DNA of 64,000 nt from Acetoanaerobium sticklandii (GTDB lineage Bacteria > Bacillota > Clostridia > Peptostreptococcales > Filifactoraceae), in NCBI RefSeq assembly GCF_000196455.1, contig NC_014614.1:572501-636500 (forward strand), read 5' to 3'. Each line of letters begins with the position of its first letter. Position 1 is the stretch's first letter. The translations under genes were made by a program, and so were the position numbers. This document shows, one piece after another, positions 10,351 through 18,865 of the stretch. A model generated the notes under the pieces. The model did not search any database. It saw nothing but the letters and a program-made list of their open reading frames with translations, and was not told the origin of the DNA.

Positions 10351-11099
10351 TGGCAGTTGTTTTCAAAAAGACTCAGGGACTTACTGATGTACAAACGCAT
10401 TACTGTCCAGGCTGTACACACGGTATTATCCATAGATTAGTTGGAGAAGTATTAGAAGAGCTAGGAGTACTTGGCGATTCTATAGGTGTTGCACCAGTTG
10501 GATGTTCAGTACTTGCTTATAAATATTTTAACTGTGATATGCAAGAGGCAGCTCATGGTAGAGCACCAGCATGTGCTACAGGTATCAAAAGAGTTCATCC
10601 TGATAAAGTAGTATTTACTTATCAAGGAGACGGAGACCTTGCTTCTATAGGTATGGCTGAGATAGTTCATGCTGCAGCTAGAGGAGAAAAAATAACTACA
10701 ATATTTGTAAACAACGCAATCTACGGTATGACTGGTGGACAAATGGCTCCAACTACACTAGTTGGTCAAAAAGCTACAACATCACCTTACGGAAGAGATG
10801 CAGCTCTTGTAGGCTTCCCTATTAGAGTATCAGAAATGCTTTCAACTCTTGATGGAGCTGTATATGTAGAAAGAGTTACAGTAAATACTGCTGCAAATGT
10901 TCGTAAAGCTAAAGCAGCTATCAAAAAAGCTTTCCAAGCTCAAATTAATGGAGAAGGATTTACTATGGTAGAGGTACTTTCTACTTGTCCTACAAACTGG
11001 GGACTACATCCAGTTGAAGCATTAAAATGGCTAGAAGATAACATGATTCCATACTATCCTCTAGGAAACTTTAAAAATGTAGATGGGGAGGCGAAATAG
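10350..11099 (+). CDS. vorA: 2-oxoacid:ferredoxin oxidoreductase, beta (TPP-binding) subunit
   Basis: A 249-residue thiamine-diphosphate-binding subunit. The TPP/Mg signature GDGDLASIG runs on to FVNNAIYGMTGGQ, and CPGCTHG near residue 22 is the usual family cysteine motif. It forms the active site with the alpha subunit. It overlaps the alpha stop by one base and is followed by the gamma subunit with a one-base gap, so the four subunits should be made from one message in fixed ratio. Confidence 0.9.
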   Translation: MAVVFKKTQGLTDVQTHYCPGCTHGIIHRLVGEVLEELGVLGDSIGVAPVGCSVLAYKYFNCDMQEAAHGRAPACATGIKRVHPDKVVFTYQGDGDLASIGMAEIVHAAARGEKITTIFVNNAIYGMTGGQMAPTTLVGQKATTSPYGRDAALVGFPIRVSEMLSTLDGAVYVERVTVNTAANVRKAKAAIKKAFQAQINGEGFTMVEVLSTCPTNWGLHPVEALKWLEDNMIPYYPLGNFKNVDGEAK

Positions 11100-11100
11100 T

Positions 11101-11655
11101 ATGCAAACTCAAAAAATAATTTGTGCAGGCTTTGGTGGTCAAGGGGTAATGTCTATGGGACAGCTTATCACTTATGCTGGTATGCTAGAAAGCAAAGAAG
11201 TATCTTGGCTTCCATCATATGGTCCAGAAATGCGTGGAGGAACTGCTAACTGTTCAGTTATAGTATCTGAAACTCCTATCGGTTCACCAGTTATTACAAA
11301 TGATGCTACTTCAGCTATAATTATGAATCTTCCATCTCTTACTAAGTTTGAGAAAGACGTAGCACCAGGAGGAAGCATATTCATCAACCGTTCTCTAATA
11401 GAGAAAAAAGTTGAAAGAACTGATGTAGATGTATACTATATAGATGCAAACGAAATAGCACTTGAGCTTGGAAATCCAAGAGTAGCTAACATGGTTATGC
11501 TAGGTGCTTTAATTGAAATCAACAAAACCGTATCTATCGACAGCGTTCTTGAGGCTTTCAAAAAAGTTTTCGGTCCTTCAAAAGAGAAGTTTGTACCTCT
11601 TAACAAAGAAGCGATTGAAAAAGGTATGCAAGCTGTAAGAGAATCTGTAAAATAA
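11101..11655 (+). CDS. vorC: 2-oxoacid:ferredoxin oxidoreductase, gamma subunit
   Basis: Domain III-type subunit of the complex, 184 residues, with the family opening KIICAGFGGQGVMSMGQ and the phrase SYGPEMRGGTANCSVIVS. I place the start at the ATG at 11101, one base after the beta-subunit stop, because GGGGAGG lies just upstream. A longer frame from 11083 would put the ribosome site inside the gene. A terminator follows, so this is the last gene of the cluster. Confidence 0.9.
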   Translation: MQTQKIICAGFGGQGVMSMGQLITYAGMLESKEVSWLPSYGPEMRGGTANCSVIVSETPIGSPVITNDATSAIIMNLPSLTKFEKDVAPGGSIFINRSLIEKKVERTDVDVYYIDANEIALELGNPRVANMVMLGALIEINKTVSIDSVLEAFKKVFGPSKEKFVPLNKEAIEKGMQAVRESVK

Positions 11656-11686
11656 TAACTTTGTTTAATTCAAAATAATGCTTTAA

Positions 11687-11732
11687 AAAACTATGAATAA
11701 CCTTTATTATAAAGGTATTCATAGTTTTTTTT
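11687..11732 (+). terminator. Terminator after the 2-oxoacid oxidoreductase operon
   Basis: AACTATGAAT (11689-11698) pairs with ATTCATAGTT (11717-11726), with a further ACCTT/AAGGT pairing inside, and is followed by eight T. Confidence 0.85.
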
Positions 11733-11761
11733 AATGACCTAGTTTAAGTCGGAGGTAAGAT

Positions 11762-11794
11762 ATGAAACCCTGTCAATATGCCAGAAACAACTAA
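11762..11794 (+). other. Possible 10-codon leader ORF overlapping the yitT start
   Basis: The best ribosome site here, GGAGGT at 11751-11756, is correctly spaced for the ATG at 11762. That ATG opens a ten-codon frame (MKPCQYARNN) ending at 11794. The membrane-protein ATG at 11778 lies inside it in another frame and has no ribosome site of its own. This may be translational coupling, a small leader peptide, or the trace of an insertion/deletion at the gene start. Confidence 0.35.
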
Positions 11795-12641
11795 TAAAAA
11801 GATGAAGCCCTTTATTAGAATATTAACCCTAGCTCTTGGAAGCTTGATTTGTGCAGTAGGGATAAATGGATACTTAAGACCGCTTGGACTACTCAGCGGT
11901 GGAGCTACAGGTATAGCTATAATTATGAATCATCTTACAAGCTTTAATATCGGTCTTATAGTGTTTGCAATAAACATTCCTTTGTTTGTTTTGGCAGCAT
12001 TTAAGCTAAAGAGAGAGTTTGTAATATACAGTATGATAAATATGACCATGTTTTCAACTTTATTAGGAGTAACGGGGGAAGTATATAAATATATTGGTGT
12101 AGACGACATTATGCTTTCGGCTATAGTTGGAGGAGTATTAAACGGAATAGGCATGGGAATTACATTTAGAGGTAGAGGCTCTCAAGGTGGAATGGATATA
12201 ATTGCAGCACTAATAAGAAAAAAATGGGATATATCTCTTGGAAATGCACTTATGGGAGCAAATCTCGTGATAATTGGCTGGGGTGGTACGATATTTGGAA
12301 TAAAAAGCTTCCTTTACACTATAATAGTTCTTTTTATTTCATATAACTTCTTAGACAAGGTTCAAACTACCTTTGAAACGAAAAAATCAGTTATGATAAT
12401 ATCTGAGCATCCTAAGGAAATAGGAGATGCTCTTATGGCTAATATGAACAGAGCTATCACCTATCTCAATGGAGAAGGTGGATACTCTCACCTGGAAAAA
12501 CAAATAATATACACAATAATCAATCCAAGAGAAGTGTCTAAGCTCAAAAAAATAGTAAATGACCATGATCCAAAAGCGTTTATTTCAGTGTTTGAAACAA
12601 ATGAAGTAAGAGGATATAGATTTAAAGAGCGCTTTATTTAG
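11778..12641 (+). CDS. YitT family membrane protein (DUF2179)
   Basis: A 287-residue integral membrane protein with five or six helices in the first 200 residues. It has the family phrases GLLSGGATGIAI and FRGRGSQGGMDIIAALIRKK, and a C-terminal soluble DUF2179 domain (about residues 205-285, with EKQIIYTIINPREV). No biochemical function is established for the family. The start is uncertain: the ATG used lacks its own ribosome site and lies within a ten-codon frame that has one. It stands alone, between a terminator upstream and a two-way terminator downstream. Confidence 0.85.
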   Translation: MPETTNKKMKPFIRILTLALGSLICAVGINGYLRPLGLLSGGATGIAIIMNHLTSFNIGLIVFAINIPLFVLAAFKLKREFVIYSMINMTMFSTLLGVTGEVYKYIGVDDIMLSAIVGGVLNGIGMGITFRGRGSQGGMDIIAALIRKKWDISLGNALMGANLVIIGWGGTIFGIKSFLYTIIVLFISYNFLDKVQTTFETKKSVMIISEHPKEIGDALMANMNRAITYLNGEGGYSHLEKQIIYTIINPREVSKLKKIVNDHDPKAFISVFETNEVRGYRFKERFI

Positions 12642-12687
12642 AGCTAGAGAATAAAATAAGAAAAAATAGGTCATTTTATTAAAAGAA

Positions 12688-12738
12688 AAGTCCAGTTTGT
12701 ATAAGAACATGGTGTCTTATAAAAACTGGACTTTATTT
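12688..12738. terminator. Bidirectional terminator between yitT-like gene and diguanylate cyclase
   Basis: Nearly perfect arms begin at AAGTCCAG (12688) and end at CTGGACTT (12733), with about 18 pairs. On the minus strand the tail is TTTTCTTTT, a better T-tract than on the plus strand, so it probably mainly serves the minus-strand gene ending at 12821. Confidence 0.75.
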
Positions 12739-12820
12739 GTAAATAAATCATGGATTTTAGCGTATATGAGCAATCTTGGATTAGCAAAACAACTAGTGTT
12801 TTTAATGCAACTTTAGATTT

Positions 12821-14971
12821 CTATGATTTAGCAATACTTTTTATGAATTTTTTATGAATGTACATATTGTTATCAGCTTCTATCATTTTTTCGTTAAAAT
12901 CATCATCTATAGATTGTCTGCTAGATGCTCCCATTGCTATGCTAAGCCCTTTTATTGTAGAGGTACCATCTGAAATAGAAGTATTAGAAGCAATCTCGTT
13001 TACCAAATCAATTTTATCTTCTATTTGAGTGTCTATATTACCAGCATATAAAATTAAAAATTCATCTCCACCCATTCTAAATATCAGAGCATTATCAAAC
13101 ACCTGCTCCAAAATCTTACTGCATTTTTTAATTAGCAAATCTCCCATGTGGTGCCCATATAAATCATTTGTTTTTTTAAGATTATTCATATCAGCCATTA
13201 TTATAAGCTGAGGAAAACCCATACAGTTGAACTCAGTTTCCATATCCTTAAAGCAGGTTCTGTTTTTTAGACCTGTCAAGGAATCGGTATATAAAAGCTT
13301 AGTACGCTCCGATAAAAGCAAGGTTTTTGCTTTTTCATTAGCTAAAGATTTTAATATTCTAAATGTAAATAGAGCAATTATAAACATGGTCGCAGTAAGC
13401 ATGGCTATCACAAGAGTAAGCCTCTTGTACTTTATAGGCTCTGGGACAGGCACATTTGAAAGTCCGCGATGCTTCAATTCTTCATAGGATATAAGCGAGA
13501 TTGTTTTGTCTATTATAGAGTAAAGCTCAGGTTTATTTTTGCTTATACCAAAATACAAAAATGAATCAGAGGATGTACTTCCTTTTTTTATGATGCTCGT
13601 ATACCCTAGCCCCTGAATATAAAAGTCAGCTACAGTAGGATTTTCTATTAAATAATCTGCTTCACCCTTATCGACTTTGGAAATAGATTCTTCCACACTT
13701 TTAGTTTTTATTATTTCGACTTCTCTTAAGTTCTTTAAAAGATATTCCTCATGCCAGAATCCATCTATAACAGCAACTTTCTTGCCCTCTAGACCATATA
13801 CGTCTTGTACATGCATGCTTTCTCTTTTTCCATAGATTTCATCTCGTTCATAGCTAAAAGGCTGTGGGAAATAAAAATGGTTTATCCTATCAGGAGTTTT
13901 AGCCATGTTCACAACATCGATTTCTCTATTTAGAGCTTTGCTATAAATATCTGAGAAGCTACCATGAACTACATTTACATTTAACCTAATTAAATGGGAA
14001 AGCTCGTTAAAAACACTTCCAGCAACTCCTTGATATTCTCCGTTTGAGTAATAATCAAAAGGCAGATAATCATCAGCAACTCCCACAGTAACGGTTTCGT
14101 TTTTATCTAGCCAATTTAACTCGGATTCTGTTAGCCTTAATATTTTTCTATTAAATAACACCTCAGAATTTTCTATAGCTTCATTAATTTCTGTATCTAA
14201 ATATTTTTCAATTATTTTATCTAATATACCTGCTAAGATAGCGTTTTCTTTGAGAGTTGAAAAAGTCATGTCTGAAGTCAAGGTATTTACTTCAGCTATA
14301 TAATTCAAATCACTGTAATTATATATAAAATCATGTATAATTACTCCACCTGAAACTACAAATCCATCTACGGCCCCTGCAGAGAGTGCTTCTAGAGCTG
14401 CTTTCTGGTCAGGAAATATTCTGATTTTAGGATGAATATTATTATAAATATCTAGAAAAGGCTGAAGGTTGATATCTCCATCTATAAAAGCAACCTTTTT
14501 ATTGTCTAAATCTCCTATAGTTTGAACTGCACTGCCTTTTTTCGCAAAAACTGCATAAGGGTACTGAATCATAGGGCGAGTAAACTCCATATACTGCCTT
14601 CTGAGCAAGGTGGGATTTGCACCAAACAATATATCGATATCTCTAGTAGAAAGACCACTTACAGCTTCACCCCAGGATTTTTCTGAAGCGATTTCAATAT
14701 TTATCTTTGTTTCTCTTTCTATTAGCTTAATAACGTCTAGTAAAAAACCAGCCTTTTGTCCTCTAAATTCGAAATAATCCATACCAGAATATGGATCTAA
14801 GCCTAAAAGAAAAGTCTCATTTTCATGAGCTTTTAAAAAATTTAGTTCTTCGCTTGTAAAGGGTATGCTAGAGCTTAAGGCATAGCTAGAATAAGAGAAA
14901 AGTATATTTATAAAAATAAAAATAAGAGTAAATAGTCTTATGAATATCCGTCTTATATCAACCACTCCCAA
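12821..14971 (-). CDS. Diguanylate cyclase with two periplasmic amino-acid-binding-type sensor domains
   Basis: Predicted to make cyclic di-GMP in response to an extracytoplasmic ligand. The 716 residues read as a signal or anchor helix (about 10-30), a first SBP_bac_3-type domain (about 40-270), a second (about 285-515, containing VGVADDYLPFDYY), a membrane helix (about 525-545) and a GGDEF domain with the intact motif GGDEF at about 634-638. The inhibitory RxxD site, expected five residues before GGDEF, is absent (FDNA is found instead), so product inhibition may be missing. The start is doubtful: the TTG at 14971 has no ribosome site. The neighbouring HD-GYP protein at 19440 also belongs to c-di-GMP signalling. 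Confidence 0.88.
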   Translation of the reverse strand: MGVVDIRRIFIRLFTLIFIFINILFSYSSYALSSSIPFTSEELNFLKAHENETFLLGLDPYSGMDYFEFRGQKAGFLLDVIKLIERETKINIEIASEKSWGEAVSGLSTRDIDILFGANPTLLRRQYMEFTRPMIQYPYAVFAKKGSAVQTIGDLDNKKVAFIDGDINLQPFLDIYNNIHPKIRIFPDQKAALEALSAGAVDGFVVSGGVIIHDFIYNYSDLNYIAEVNTLTSDMTFSTLKENAILAGILDKIIEKYLDTEINEAIENSEVLFNRKILRLTESELNWLDKNETVTVGVADDYLPFDYYSNGEYQGVAGSVFNELSHLIRLNVNVVHGSFSDIYSKALNREIDVVNMAKTPDRINHFYFPQPFSYERDEIYGKRESMHVQDVYGLEGKKVAVIDGFWHEEYLLKNLREVEIIKTKSVEESISKVDKGEADYLIENPTVADFYIQGLGYTSIIKKGSTSSDSFLYFGISKNKPELYSIIDKTISLISYEELKHRGLSNVPVPEPIKYKRLTLVIAMLTATMFIIALFTFRILKSLANEKAKTLLLSERTKLLYTDSLTGLKNRTCFKDMETEFNCMGFPQLIIMADMNNLKKTNDLYGHHMGDLLIKKCSKILEQVFDNALIFRMGGDEFLILYAGNIDTQIEDKIDLVNEIASNTSISDGTSTIKGLSIAMGASSRQSIDDDFNEKMIEADNNMYIHKKFIKSIAKS

Positions 14972-15044
14972 TTATTGTAAGTTTTTAAGGCAAATACATA
15001 TTAAATCCAGTTTACCATTTATAAGGATAGATTTTCAACTAATT

Positions 15045-15074
15045 AGGACAAATCATGGAGAATTATTGTATAAT
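15045..15074 (+). promoter_or_regulatory. Probable glmM promoter
   Basis: AGGACA at about 15045-15050 and TATAAT at 15069-15074 are spaced 18 bp apart, about 55 bp upstream of the glmM start. The -35 is weak. Confidence 0.5.
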
Positions 15075-15130
15075 ATATCAAAATAAGTAAAATTTAAGTT
15101 AACTAAAAAAGCTTTTAATTGGAGGAAGTA

Positions 15131-16489
15131 ATGAGAAAGTATTTTGGAACAGATGGAGTAAGAGGAATAGCCAACAAAGAACTTACAGCAGAACTAGCAT
15201 ATAATTTAGGAAGAGCAGGAGCCTTTGTGCTTCAAAAACACAGTGAGCATGGCTCAGATAGAGTAAAGGTAGTAATAGGAAGTGACACTCGTATATCAAA
15301 GGACATCTTATCTATGGCACTGAGCGCAGGATTTATGAGTATGGGAGCAGATGTAATAGATGCAAAAGTTCTACCTACGCCAGCAGTTGCATATCTTACA
15401 AAACACTACAAAGCTGATATAGGAGCTGTGATTTCAGCATCTCACAACCCTATGGAGTACAATGGAATTAAATTTTTTAACTCAAAAGGATTTAAGCTAG
15501 CTGATGAAATCGAGCTTGAAATTGAAAAATACTTAGATGACATGAGCCTACTAAATGAGTATCCTACTCATGAAAACATAGGAAAAAGAATGAAAGTAAC
15601 TAATCCAGAGGAAGCGTATATCGAATTTCTGAAATCTTGTGTAAGCACAGATTTTAAGGGAATGAAGGTAGTAATAGATACTGCAAATGGAGCTGCATAT
15701 AAAATCGCACCAGAAGTATTTGCTCAGCTAGGGGCTGAGGTAGTATGTATAGGATGCCAGCCTACAGGAACAAACATAAATGCAAATTGCGGTTCAACTC
15801 ATACAAAGAACCTTGAGGCCATGGTAGTAGAACATAAAGCCGATTTAGGACTAGCCTATGACGGAGATGCAGATAGATTAATCGCAATAGATGAAATGGG
15901 ACAAATCATAGACGGAGACAAAATAATGCTGATTTGTGCAAACGATATGAAAGCTAAAAATCAGCTTAAAAAAGACACCTTAGTAGTTACAGTAATGAGC
16001 AACATGGGACTTCATGTGGCGGCAAAAGCTTTAGGAATAAAGCTAGCAGTTACAGGAGTAGGCGATAGATATGTACTTGAAGAGATGGTGAAAGAGGGAT
16101 ATTCTCTAGGTGGAGAGCAGTCGGGTCATATGATATTTTTAGATCATATAACAACTGGTGATGGGACACTTAGCTCGTTGTTATTTGCAGAAATAGTAAA
16201 GAACAGCGGTAAAAAAGCATCAGAGCTTTCAAAAATAATGGAGATTTATCCTCAAGTGCTTATAAATGCAAAGGTAAGTAATGGAAACAAGCATACTTAT
16301 ATGGAAAACCAAGAGGTAGCAGATAAAATAAAACTGCTAGAAGAAAAAATGGATGGACAAGGAAGAGTCTTAATAAGACCTTCTGGAACAGAGCCTTTAG
16401 TTAGAGTTATGCTAGAAGGCAAAGACCAAAATCAAATTGAAGTAATGGCAAGAGAGCTTGCAGATTTTATTGAAATCAAATTAGGCTAA
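15131..16489 (+). CDS. glmM: Phosphoglucosamine mutase
   Basis: Interconverts glucosamine-6-phosphate and glucosamine-1-phosphate on the way to UDP-GlcNAc and peptidoglycan. The 452-residue protein has the N-terminal RKYFGTDGVRGIAN, the phosphoserine loop ISASHNP (catalytic Ser104), the metal loop DGDADR and the C-terminal phosphate-binding RPSGTEPLVRVM. I use the ATG at 15131, with GGAGGA at 15121-15126, rather than an upstream in-frame TTG. It is followed by its own terminator and then by glmS, so amino-sugar synthesis is grouped here, away from the cdaA-cdaR pair that usually precedes glmM. Confidence 0.96.
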   Translation: MRKYFGTDGVRGIANKELTAELAYNLGRAGAFVLQKHSEHGSDRVKVVIGSDTRISKDILSMALSAGFMSMGADVIDAKVLPTPAVAYLTKHYKADIGAVISASHNPMEYNGIKFFNSKGFKLADEIELEIEKYLDDMSLLNEYPTHENIGKRMKVTNPEEAYIEFLKSCVSTDFKGMKVVIDTANGAAYKIAPEVFAQLGAEVVCIGCQPTGTNINANCGSTHTKNLEAMVVEHKADLGLAYDGDADRLIAIDEMGQIIDGDKIMLICANDMKAKNQLKKDTLVVTVMSNMGLHVAAKALGIKLAVTGVGDRYVLEEMVKEGYSLGGEQSGHMIFLDHITTGDGTLSSLLFAEIVKNSGKKASELSKIMEIYPQVLINAKVSNGNKHTYMENQEVADKIKLLEEKMDGQGRVLIRPSGTEPLVRVMLEGKDQNQIEVMARELADFIEIKLG

Positions 16490-16501
16490 CAGCAAATTTA
16501 T

Positions 16502-16540
16502 AAAGCCTCAAATGCTTATCAAAAAGTGTTTGAGGCTTTT
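16502..16540 (+). terminator. Terminator after glmM
   Basis: AAGCCTCAAA pairs with TTTGAGGCTT, and the stem ends in a short T-run. Confidence 0.8.
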
Positions 16541-16640
16541 ATAGTCTATAAAAGCAAGACTTTTAAAGTTCATTAGCATTTTATGATTTGTAAGTAGACT
16601 AGGGATATTTTGATGTAAACTTTTTGTAAAATAAAATATG

Positions 16641-16669
16641 TTTTTGCTTTATGAAAGATGTGATATAAT
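16641..16669 (+). promoter_or_regulatory. Promoter of the glmS ribozyme leader
   Basis: An extended -10 element, TGATATAAT (16661-16669), stands about 45 bp before the ribozyme cleavage site. The -35 region is a poor TTTTTG. Confidence 0.6.
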
Positions 16670-16699
16670 TATATGCACGCTAAAAATGGAAGAATCATG

Positions 16700-16895
16700 G
16701 AAAATGTACGTAGCGCCAGAGCCTTAACTGTTTAAGGCTGACGAGGACTAGAGTTTATCGAAAATTCGGCGGATGCTCTAGAGGCTGTCACAGCCTAAGA
16801 AAGCTTACAAAACCTGAGAGTAATCTCAGAGACAATCGGGCTTTTAGTGATTGATTCCTTCCTTTATTAGCTACGCCTAGAAAACTAGGGAAAAT
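16700..16895 (+). ncRNA. glmS ribozyme (glucosamine-6-phosphate-activated self-cleaving leader)
   Basis: The leader carries the hallmark blocks of the glmS ribozyme in order: AGCGCCAGAG at the cleavage site, GACGAGGA, TTATCGAAAATTCGGCGGATG, and a distal domain ending in ACTAGGGAAAA. Cleavage is expected between 16712 and 16713 (A|GCGCC). In this family glucosamine-6-phosphate is the cofactor for self-cleavage, which destabilises the glmS message and gives product feedback. The ribozyme ends just before the AGGAGG of glmS. The 5' and 3' limits are approximate. Confidence 0.95.
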
Positions 16896-16912
16896 AAAAG
16901 GAGGTTTTTTTA

Positions 16913-18739
16913 ATGTGTGGAATTGTTGGATATGTAGGTAAGAAAAATGCGCAGGATGTAATCCTGCAAGGCTTAGAAAAGCTAGAATACAGAGGTTATG
17001 ACTCAGCAGGAATTGCAATAGTGGAAGATGGAGTTATAAAATCAGAAAAATTTAAAGGTAGACTAGCTGTGCTAAGTGATTTCCTAGAAGCAAACCCTAT
17101 CAAGGGAAGCTTAGGAATAGGGCATACTAGATGGGCGACTCATGGAGCGCCATCGGATGAAAACTCTCATCCTCATCTAAATGCAGACAACACTATAGCA
17201 GTGGTTCATAACGGAATAATTGAAAACTATGTGAGCTTAAAAGAAGACTTAATAGCTAAAGGCTATAAGTTCAAATCACAAACAGATACTGAGGTAATAG
17301 TTCATCTTTTAGATAGCCTATATGAAGGAAATCTTCTAGAGGCTGTAAATAAGCTTACTTCTATAATAAGAGGAGCCTATGCAATAGGCGTAGTTTGCTC
17401 AAAAAGTCCAAATGAAATGGTAGCTGTTCGTAATGAAAGCCCACTAATAGTAGGACTAGGACAAGATGAAAACTTCATTGCTTCAGATATACCAGCTCTA
17501 TTAAAATATACAAGAGATGTATGCATCCTAGAAAATGGAGAAACAGTACACTTAACACCAGAAAAAGTTACTATCTATTCTCCTGATAAAAAGGAAGTTA
17601 AAAGAGATAAATTTACTGTAGATTGGGACGTTGAATCAGCTTCAAAGGGTGGATATGACCACTTTATGCTTAAAGAAATTCACGAACAGCCTACAGCAAT
17701 AAAAGATACACTTCTTAGAAGACTTGATGAAAACGGAAAAATAAAGCTAGATGATATCAAACTTACAAAAGAGGATTTAGAAAAAATAAGCAAGGTATAT
17801 ATAGTAGCTTGTGGAACTGCATACAATGCAGGACTTGTAGGTAGATACGCTATAGAAAAATTTGCGCAGATTCCAGTTGAGCCAGATATAGCATCAGAAT
17901 TTAGATATAGAGAGCCATTTATTGATCAAAACACTCTACTAATCGTAATCAGCCAGTCTGGAGAAACTCTAGATACTCTAGCTGCTATAAGAGAAGCTAA
18001 GAGAAAAGGTGCTAGAATACTTTCTGTTACAAACGTTGTAGGCTCATCAGTTGCGAGAGAATCAGATGATGTATTCTACACTTGGGCAGGACCTGAGATT
18101 GCTGTTGCATCTACTAAAGCGTACACTACTCAGATGACAGCACTTTACATGATAGCTCTTGATTTAGCTCTTACAAAAGGCACAATTACAGAAGAATTTT
18201 ACTTTGATATGATAGAAAAAATGAAAGAGCTTCCAGCAAAGGTTGAAAAAATCCTTGAAAACTACGAAGATATCAAGCAAGTTGCAAAAGAAATCAAAGA
18301 CAAGCACAGCGCTTTCTATCTGGGAAGAGGACTTGATTATCAAACTGCTATGGAAGGAGCTCTTAAGCTAAAAGAGATTTCATACATCCATACAGAAGCA
18401 TTTGCAGCAGGAGAATTAAAGCATGGAACAATAGCTCTTATAGAAGAAGGCACTCCAGTAATCGCTATAGCTAGCCAAGAAAGACTATATGAAAAAATGC
18501 TTTCAAATATCCAAGAAGTAAAAGCTCGTGGAGCTTACGTAATAGCAATAGCTAATGAAAATAGAAAAGAAATCGAAGCTCAAGCTGATAGAGTAATCTA
18601 TGTGCCAGAAGTAGATGATATACTAGCACCAGTGCTTACAGCAGTTCCAACTCAGCTGATTGCTTACTATACATCACTTATAAAAGGCAACGATGTAGAT
18701 AAGCCAAGAAACCTTGCAAAATCAGTAACGGTTGAGTAA
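16913..18739 (+). CDS. glmS: Glutamine-fructose-6-phosphate aminotransferase (isomerizing)
   Basis: Makes glucosamine-6-phosphate from fructose-6-phosphate and glutamine, the first committed step of UDP-GlcNAc synthesis. At 608 residues it is full length. The N-terminal glutaminase starts with the nucleophile Cys2 (MCGIVGYVG), with GHTRWATHG further on. Two SIS domains follow (VACGTAYNAG and ISQSGETLDT, then GRGLDYQTAMEGALKLKE), and the C-terminus has the usual KSVTVE. Start: ATG behind AGGAGG. Expression is controlled by the ribozyme immediately upstream. Confidence 0.97.
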   Translation: MCGIVGYVGKKNAQDVILQGLEKLEYRGYDSAGIAIVEDGVIKSEKFKGRLAVLSDFLEANPIKGSLGIGHTRWATHGAPSDENSHPHLNADNTIAVVHNGIIENYVSLKEDLIAKGYKFKSQTDTEVIVHLLDSLYEGNLLEAVNKLTSIIRGAYAIGVVCSKSPNEMVAVRNESPLIVGLGQDENFIASDIPALLKYTRDVCILENGETVHLTPEKVTIYSPDKKEVKRDKFTVDWDVESASKGGYDHFMLKEIHEQPTAIKDTLLRRLDENGKIKLDDIKLTKEDLEKISKVYIVACGTAYNAGLVGRYAIEKFAQIPVEPDIASEFRYREPFIDQNTLLIVISQSGETLDTLAAIREAKRKGARILSVTNVVGSSVARESDDVFYTWAGPEIAVASTKAYTTQMTALYMIALDLALTKGTITEEFYFDMIEKMKELPAKVEKILENYEDIKQVAKEIKDKHSAFYLGRGLDYQTAMEGALKLKEISYIHTEAFAAGELKHGTIALIEEGTPVIAIASQERLYEKMLSNIQEVKARGAYVIAIANENRKEIEAQADRVIYVPEVDDILAPVLTAVPTQLIAYYTSLIKGNDVDKPRNLAKSVTVE

Positions 18740-18763
18740 TTAGTATTTAAATATAAAATAATC

Positions 18764-18805
18764 AAATCCTATCTATGAGATTAATTTCATGATAGGATTT
18801 TTTTT
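18764..18805 (+). terminator. Terminator after glmS
   Basis: AAATCCTATC (18764-18773) pairs with GATAGGATTT (18791-18800), with an inner ATGA/TCAT pairing and a T-run of eight. Confidence 0.88.
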
Positions 18806-18865
18806 ATGATAAAATTAAGTATGAAAGTTTATACATAAGAATATAAGACATAGGAGGAAGTCATT

